From positions 1-32,217 of IMG/VR virus record IMGVR_UViG_3300032291_000100: a DNA stretch of 32,217 nt. One strand, written 5' to 3'. The stretch comes from a virus. The notes beneath the pieces are model-generated. The model saw nothing but the letters and a program-made list of their open reading frames with translations, was not told where the DNA came from and searched no databases. The position numbers and the translations under genes are program-made. This document shows, one piece after another, positions 27,530 through 32,217 of this stretch; the stretch's first letter is position 1; every line of letters starts with the position of its first letter.

Positions 27530-29392
27530 ATGTCCGCACTCTCGATTCAAGTCCCTTTCCCGGTATTTCAAGACCGCGATGGTCAGCCGCTGGACAATGG
27601 TTACGTCTGGCTTGGCACTGCCAACCTAAACCCACAGACAAACCCTGTCGTGGCGTACTTTGACGCAGCCCTGACACTTGTTGCAGCACAGCCACTGCGC
27701 ACGCTCAACGGATACATCTCACGCGCAGGAACGCCAGCCCAGATCTACGTCGATGGCGTTAACTTCAGCATCTTGGTGCAAGACAGCAAAGGCTCGATGG
27801 TTTACAACTTCCCAGACGGCTCGGGCATCAGCCCAGACGCTTGTGGGATCACATACAACCCGCCATTTACTGACGCTGTCTCGTATCCTGTTTGCGAGAA
27901 GTTAGAGCAGACGGTCAGTGTCAAAGACTTTGGCGCTGTCGGTGATGGCGTGACAGACGACTACGATGCAATCAATGCGGCCTGGCTGTACTGCTATCCT
28001 ATCGGCGCGAGTCTCTATTTTCCATCTGGTACTTATTTGGTTGTCACCGAGAACTTTCCGTTCCGAAACACCCAATTGCCGGTCACATCGTTGCTTGATT
28101 GCAACAATATGACCATTTTTGGTGATGGCCCTAGCTCTATTCTTAAAACATCATCTGTACTTGGCGCTGACGTTTTGCAGTTGAACGGACTTAAAAACTT
28201 TCATGTCCGCAACCTACAAGTTCAATCGGTAATTAGCGGAACCGCAGCAGGAAGTAACGGAATGTCTGTTACTGGTGGTTTTGACAACATTACTGTAGAC
28301 AATTTCTGGGCAAAAAACTTGGCGTATGTTGACAAGACAACATACGTTGATGGTGGAAAAGCTGTGTCTATTCAGTCACCAACTGAAGCAAATTCAATCA
28401 CAATGGGTTCCTTCAAAGCCACCAACGTGTTTGCGGATGGTTGTGTATATGGTTTTGGATATGAACCCGACACTGACTTGGCGCTGACTCAACCAGTCAG
28501 TATTGATGTAAACATTGTTGTTTCTAACTCGCGCCAAGGTGTAGTTTTTTCCGCTGCTGGGTCAACATCGGCAGTTTCTGCAAATAGCACCAGCGGCGTT
28601 CGCATTCGTGGTCAGAGCATCAACTGTATGAACGACATTGCGGTTAGTCGCACTTTTGGTGTTGACATTGATATGCAAATCATTCAAACCAAAACTGCTG
28701 CTCAACTTTTACTTAGCTACAAAGGCACTCAATGGACAGTGGTTGACACTGTTGCTAATGTAATTGGTGTAATTTGCACGTATGCTAAAAACAGCCGAAT
28801 TGTGGCTTACGGAAACAAAAAAGATTGCCAACACAAAGCAAAAATTGGCGGTGCTCTTGACCCAAATACAGGATTAGGAAGCAACACAAACTACTGCGAT
28901 TTTTATTTAAACATCGCTGGCATATCCGTTGGTGTTGACGTTCAGTTCAGTGATGCTGGCGGCAACATTATGAACAATAGCCGTTTGTATTGCACATCAT
29001 CGACAGCACTTACGTTGCCAATTGAGTTTTACAATCCCGCTTTAGACAACACTTTGACAATTGGCCCTGACACCCGACTGCAAAATGTTGATGTAACAAC
29101 ACAAATTGGGTGGACTCAGCCAAACGGTAGAACCGTTAATAACAATACGTTTTTACAATCTAATGTTTTAACAACAAAACAAACAACATCATCAAGTGCT
29201 GATTTTTTAATTCAGCAATGGGTAAACCAAACTGGAGCACCCAGATTTGGCATTCGAAATGATGGTGCTCTTTCTACGGCATACGTTGCAACCGCAACAG
29301 CCGTTGCAACGGTTAAACAAGTATTGCCGCTCTATGATATGGCCGGCGCAACCGTTGGCTACATTCCAATTTATACAACTTACACTCCATAA
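27530..29392 (+). CDS. Tailspike with P22-type head-binding domain and beta-helix
   Basis: A 620-residue protein. Residues 6-95 match the P22 gp9 head-binding domain (VPFPVFQDRDGQPLDNGYVW, LNGYISRAGTPAQIYVDG), which fixes it to the tail hub. VKDFGAVGDGVTDDYDAINA (131-150) is the start of a pectate-lyase-type beta-helix that continues to about 520. The last 60 residues (GAPRFGIRNDGALSTAYVAT) form a separate end domain. It should bind and perhaps cut host surface polysaccharide; the substrate is not readable. AGGAG lies upstream and the ATG follows the gp16-like stop directly. Confidence 0.9.
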   Translation: MSALSIQVPFPVFQDRDGQPLDNGYVWLGTANLNPQTNPVVAYFDAALTLVAAQPLRTLNGYISRAGTPAQIYVDGVNFSILVQDSKGSMVYNFPDGSGISPDACGITYNPPFTDAVSYPVCEKLEQTVSVKDFGAVGDGVTDDYDAINAAWLYCYPIGASLYFPSGTYLVVTENFPFRNTQLPVTSLLDCNNMTIFGDGPSSILKTSSVLGADVLQLNGLKNFHVRNLQVQSVISGTAAGSNGMSVTGGFDNITVDNFWAKNLAYVDKTTYVDGGKAVSIQSPTEANSITMGSFKATNVFADGCVYGFGYEPDTDLALTQPVSIDVNIVVSNSRQGVVFSAAGSTSAVSANSTSGVRIRGQSINCMNDIAVSRTFGVDIDMQIIQTKTAAQLLLSYKGTQWTVVDTVANVIGVICTYAKNSRIVAYGNKKDCQHKAKIGGALDPNTGLGSNTNYCDFYLNIAGISVGVDVQFSDAGGNIMNNSRLYCTSSTALTLPIEFYNPALDNTLTIGPDTRLQNVDVTTQIGWTQPNGRTVNNNTFLQSNVLTTKQTTSSSADFLIQQWVNQTGAPRFGIRNDGALSTAYVATATAVATVKQVLPLYDMAGATVGYIPIYTTYTP

Positions 29393-29401
29393 GGATTAAA
29401 A

Positions 29402-29659
29402 ATGGCATTAAAAATGGACACTGTATCGCCACAAGGCTTTGATGCCGTTGATGCTTATCATCGTGTCAATGGCGTGGCATTGATCTCAAAAAACAAGATC
29501 AATTTTTCTGTGCAATCGTTCAAAAACAAAGATGCTTCTGTGGCTTTTGCTACTGAGCAACATTCCTGCTTGTATGATCTGACTGGAAATAACCCGATTG
29601 CTCAAGCGTACTACCACCTGAAAACACTGCCTGAGTTTGCAGGCGCAAAGGACTGCTAA
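29402..29659 (+). CDS. Small conserved phage protein
   Basis: An 85-residue protein. SVAFATEQHSCLYDLTGNNP and QAYYHLKTLPEFAGA are characteristic of a small protein found in fibre regions of many aquatic phages. It sits between tailspike and fibre genes, which suggests an adapter or chaperone for a fibre, but this is unproven. AAGGA precedes the ATG. Confidence 0.75.
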   Translation: MALKMDTVSPQGFDAVDAYHRVNGVALISKNKINFSVQSFKNKDASVAFATEQHSCLYDLTGNNPIAQAYYHLKTLPEFAGAKDC

Positions 29660-29661
29660 TC

Positions 29662-30894
29662 ATGTTGAAAACAATTTCATCCATCACCAATGCACTTGGT
29701 GCGTTGAACTACAAAGGCACTTGGAATGCCAGCACCAATAGTCCAACCTTGGCATCTGGTGTTGGTAGCAAGGGCGACTATTACGTTGTAAGTGTTGCTG
29801 GCTCTACATCACTTGATGGCATCAGCAATTGGGGCGTAGGCGATCTGGCAACCTTCAACGGTTCTGTTTGGCAGCGGGTCGAGGGCGGCGCTGACTTGAA
29901 TGGCGTGAATCTGTCTGTATCTGGCACAAGTACGCTGTCAGGCTTAACAGCATCCACTGCGCTGGCTCTGAACGCAAGCAAAGAGATCGTCAGCGTCACC
30001 AACACTGGCACGGGCAATAACGTACTCGATACTTCACCAACACTGACTACACCAAACATTGGCGCAGCTACTGGTTCGCAATTAAACATTGATAACATAC
30101 AAATTGATGCTAATACGATAAGTAGCACAGACAGCAATGGCAACATCAATTTGACCCCTAATGGAACTGGTTCCACTGTTCTTGGAAACAATTTTATTCA
30201 AGGTACTGGAAGTGCAACATCCCAAGCTTTTTTACGATCAAGTGCCGCTGGTGGACACGATATCAATTTGCAAACGGGGACTAGCCTTCGCTGGACGTTA
30301 AACAAAGGCGGTGCTGAAGCTGGCGCAAACCTTGGCAGTAATTTAACACTTTATCGATACAGCGATACCGGCAGTTTTCTTGGGACTACCTTAACTATTA
30401 ATCGTGCAACTGGCGCAGTTGTTATAACTGGCGCTTTGTCCAAAGGTTCTGGCACGTTTCGCATTGACCACCCACTGCCAGAAAAAGAAGCAACTCATCA
30501 ATTGGTGCATTCGTTCATCGAGGGGCCACAAGTTGATTTAATCTACCGTGGCAAAGTTGCGTTGGTCAATGGCACAGCTCAGATCAATATTGATGAGAAG
30601 TTTGGCATGACCGCTGGCACGTTTGTAGCGTTGTGCCGTGATACCCAATGTTTCACTACCAACGAGCAAGGTTGGCATCATGTTCGCGGTTCAGTAATCG
30701 GCGCTGTCCTCACCATAGAGTGTGAAGACGCAGCTTGCACCGACACTGTTTCATGGATGGTTATAGGTGAGCGCCAAGACAAGCACATCATGGAAACCGA
30801 CTGGACAGATGAGAATGGCAAGGTTGTCATCGAGCCAGTCAAACCAGCCGAGCGCCAGCCGTACTATTCACCAATCATCGAAGAAGGAGTCTGA
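29662..30894 (+). CDS. Tail fibre protein
   Basis: A 410-residue protein. The N-terminus (ALGALNYKGTWNASTNSPTL, GDYYVVSVAGS) is a fibre entry domain. Then come the DTSPTLTTPNIGAATGSQL linker and beta-strand repeats (about 120-260). Residues about 265-385 (GSGTFRIDHPLPEKEATHQL, FIEGPQVDLIYRGKVALVNG, WMVIGERQDKHI) form a terminal domain that I know from fibres of marine and freshwater phages. The end is Pro/Glu rich. Likely receptor-binding, in addition to the tailspike. Confidence 0.85.
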   Translation: MLKTISSITNALGALNYKGTWNASTNSPTLASGVGSKGDYYVVSVAGSTSLDGISNWGVGDLATFNGSVWQRVEGGADLNGVNLSVSGTSTLSGLTASTALALNASKEIVSVTNTGTGNNVLDTSPTLTTPNIGAATGSQLNIDNIQIDANTISSTDSNGNINLTPNGTGSTVLGNNFIQGTGSATSQAFLRSSAAGGHDINLQTGTSLRWTLNKGGAEAGANLGSNLTLYRYSDTGSFLGTTLTINRATGAVVITGALSKGSGTFRIDHPLPEKEATHQLVHSFIEGPQVDLIYRGKVALVNGTAQINIDEKFGMTAGTFVALCRDTQCFTTNEQGWHHVRGSVIGAVLTIECEDAACTDTVSWMVIGERQDKHIMETDWTDENGKVVIEPVKPAERQPYYSPIIEEGV

Positions 30895-30895
30895 T

Positions 30896-31249
30896 ATGTC
30901 CACCAATTCACAAATCGCATTTGCGCCTCTTGGCGAGACCGTAGTAGTCCCTGCGGCGGCTAGTGCGCCTACTGGCGTTCAGGCGCTGGTTAGCGGCAGG
31001 CTAGACGCACAGGGTACGGGTCAATATCGAATCATCAATAACAGCGTCTACACGGTGTTTCTAGGCGTTGGAACGACTGCGGCATTGGCTACGGCAAACG
31101 CTGTCGAACCGATAGCAGGAAACCCAAGTCCGGCCATTGTGCTAGTGCCTGGTGCGGTAGAGATTCTGCGCTTTGCACGTACATCGTACTTCAGCGGACT
31201 TGCATCAGCAGCGGCTACTGTTTACATTGTGCAGGGCGAAGGCATCTAA
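30896..31249 (+). CDS. Small beta-rich structural protein
   Basis: A 117-residue Ala/Val-rich protein with short strands and no charged core (QYRIINNSVYTVFLGVGTTA). GGAG stands 6 bases before the ATG at 30896; a longer frame from 30767 overlaps the fibre gene and lacks a signal. The sequence suggests a virion surface protein. The next gene begins directly after its stop. Confidence 0.75.
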   Translation: MSTNSQIAFAPLGETVVVPAAASAPTGVQALVSGRLDAQGTGQYRIINNSVYTVFLGVGTTAALATANAVEPIAGNPSPAIVLVPGAVEILRFARTSYFSGLASAAATVYIVQGEGI

Positions 31250-31480
31250 ATGTTGGAGACTGACGTTATGGCAGAAGGAAATGAGATCGACCTTGTAAAG
31301 TACGGCGTGCTCTGGCAGAAAGTACAGGACATGGATAAGAAAATGGACAAGGTTGAACGTCAACTTGATGAGCTGATGGCCTTGGCAAATAAAGGTCGTG
31401 GCGGTCTATGGTTTGGAATGACCATCGTTTCAGGTGTTTCTGCTGTTGTCGGTTACTTACTAAATTACTTTAAGCACTAA
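31250..31480 (+). CDS. XhlA-like membrane protein, possible holin component
   Basis: A 76-residue protein. Residues 17-48 form a coiled coil (LWQKVQDMDKKMDKVERQLD), and residues 53-74 are one membrane span (LWFGMTIVSGVSAVVGYLLN) with a short basic tail. This layout matches the XhlA hemolysin/holin-associated family. An alternative start is at 31268 (MAEGNE), with GGAG 9 bases upstream. Its place before other membrane genes suggests the lysis region, with the endolysin following if the genome is circular. Confidence 0.65.
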   Translation: MLETDVMAEGNEIDLVKYGVLWQKVQDMDKKMDKVERQLDELMALANKGRGGLWFGMTIVSGVSAVVGYLLNYFKH

Positions 31481-31490
31481 ATGAGGTCAA

Positions 31491-31661
31491 GTGGTAGATG
31501 TCGCATCAGCACAGATACCTTGGCCCAACACGGATACAAAAATCGTGTTGGTGTGCCGTGTTGTGTTGCCGAATGAAAAGTATGGGGCGAATGAGTTTTT
31601 AGACAAAGACGGGCGAGTGTGCCGTTGGGTGTTGGAGACTAAGAATGATCGACCCAATTAG
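31491..31661 (+). CDS. Small hypothetical protein with GTG start
   Basis: A 56-residue frame, VVDVASAQIPWPNTDTKIVL, then VLPNEKYGANEFLDKDGRVC and a C-terminus RWVLETKNDRPN. It has two Cys (one in each half). The GTG is preceded by GAGG with short spacing, and it overlaps the next gene by 17 bases. It fills the space between 31480 and 31645. A competing 31-codon ATG frame from 31481 has unlikely content. Function unknown. Confidence 0.6.
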   Translation: MVDVASAQIPWPNTDTKIVLVCRVVLPNEKYGANEFLDKDGRVCRWVLETKNDRPN

Positions 31662-32118
31662 CGCGTTTGCCATAGCACAGGGTGCTATAAAAGGAATCCA
31701 AGCCGCAATCAAAATGGGCAAGGATGTTCAAGGCATTACTGGCGATGTGATGAAGTTCTTTGATGCCAAGGACAAGGTAGCCAAGGAAGCGGTAAAAGAC
31801 CCAAAGAAAAAGTACTCCTCTGACACTAGTCAGGCCATGAGCACAGTGATGCAACTGCATGAACTGAATAAAGCCGAGGAAGAGTTGAAGTGGCACTTTA
31901 TCAACCAAGGCCACAGCCAGCTTTGGAGTCAGATTCTGCTGGAGCGCAACGCAATTGTGCAGCGCAGGCGAACGCAAGAGATATTAGATGCTAGGGCGGC
32001 AAAGAACCGCAAGCAAGAGATAGACGAAGCCATCACAATGGGGCTTTGCATACTGGTAGCCGCTGCCATATTTTTCTTGGTGGCTTGGGGTGTAATTGCA
32101 ATGAAAGGGAAGCTATGA
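31645..32118 (+). CDS. Membrane protein, hypothetical (aquatic phage type)
   Basis: A 157-residue protein. The N-terminal half has amphipathic helices (AIAQGAIKGIQAAIKMGKDV), the centre is charged (QLHELNKAEEELKWHFINQG), and residues 132-152 are a membrane span (LCILVAAAIFFLVAWGV). Similar proteins occur in tail or lysis regions of marine and freshwater phages without known role. GGAG stands before the ATG. It would be cytoplasmic at the N-terminus and anchored at the C-terminus. Confidence 0.7.
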   Translation: MIDPISAFAIAQGAIKGIQAAIKMGKDVQGITGDVMKFFDAKDKVAKEAVKDPKKKYSSDTSQAMSTVMQLHELNKAEEELKWHFINQGHSQLWSQILLERNAIVQRRRTQEILDARAAKNRKQEIDEAITMGLCILVAAAIFFLVAWGVIAMKGKL

Positions 32119-32217
32119 GCGAAGGAACGTTAAACGCTAATTCAACCCTTGACAAAGTTCTGGGGTATGTAGATTCGCCATTTAAACTTGCCGCCATCCT
32201 TGTCATGGGCGTAGTTG
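32115..32217 (+). CDS. Start of a gene, partial (possible holin-like)
   Basis: ATG overlaps the previous stop as ATGA. The visible 34 residues are MSEGTLNANSTLDKVLGYVD followed by SPFKLAAILVMGVV, where a hydrophobic segment begins at about residue 24 and runs into the window's end. A single span behind a short polar N-terminus suits a small holin or spanin-like protein. The rest is outside the window. Confidence 0.6.
   Translation, partial: MSEGTLNANSTLDKVLGYVDSPFKLAAILVMGVV

Noticed and set aside
31481-31576. 31-codon ATG frame after the XhlA-like gene
   Set aside because: Content looks random and the GTG frame at 31491 fits the spacing and next gene better.
1-32217. Integrase, attachment site, CI repressor, tRNA, CRISPR array or insertion sequence
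   Set aside because: Looked for by pattern on both strands and not found; lysogeny cannot be supported from this window.

Overview
The window is almost the whole genome of a tailed phage with a P22-like podovirus head and short tail. The order of the virion genes is that of P22: terminase small and large subunits, portal, scaffold, coat, gp4-like, gp10-like, a needle candidate in the gp26 position, three DNA-ejection proteins (gp7-, gp20- and gp16-like) and a tailspike whose N-terminus resembles the P22 head-binding domain. The coat (429 aa), gp4-like (160 aa) and gp10-like (467 aa) proteins are close in length to their P22 counterparts. Several small accessory proteins are of kinds I associate with phages of aquatic Burkholderiales; that host guess is inference only. 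I found no integrase, no CI-type repressor and no tRNA, CRISPR array or insertion sequence.

Layout. 1-458 (+): the end of an upstream gene and an M15-type endolysin. 471-4071 (-): a tight leftward early operon, most genes overlapping by ATGA. It starts with a very acidic small protein, a 25-residue membrane peptide and a Cys-rich protein, then carries a recombination cassette (Erf annealing protein, YqaJ/lambda-type exonuclease, SSB-like protein), a winged-helix protein and small hypotheticals. 4221-5189 (-): a DUF932 gene with its own promoter. 5355-8786 (+): a Cro-like regulator, a DUF1376 replication protein, a helicase-loader-like protein, a VRR-NUC nuclease, a PAPS-reductase-like protein, a zinc ribbon and an HNH-type protein, ending at a strong terminator (8816-8837). 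8847-10410 (+): a ParB-like protein and a C5 cytosine methyltransferase. 10410-31249 (+): packaging, head, tail, ejection and fibre genes. 31250-32217 (+): small membrane and hypothetical genes, probably the lysis region, which would lead into the endolysin at position 27 if the genome is circularly permuted.

The most interesting non-coding structure is the switch region at 4069-5357. A control region of about 130 bp occurs twice, upstream of the leftward operon and upstream of the DUF932 gene. Each copy has a perfect 12-bp palindrome (TCACAATTGTGA) lying against a TATAAT box. A third, degenerate copy in the opposite orientation drives the Cro-like gene, whose ATG lies just where transcription should start, so its mRNA is probably leaderless. 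One small regulator could thus control all three promoters.

Several short genes that are hidden by longer spurious frames were recovered: 3788-3865, 6835-7005, 18986-19162, 22632-22715 and 31491-31661.
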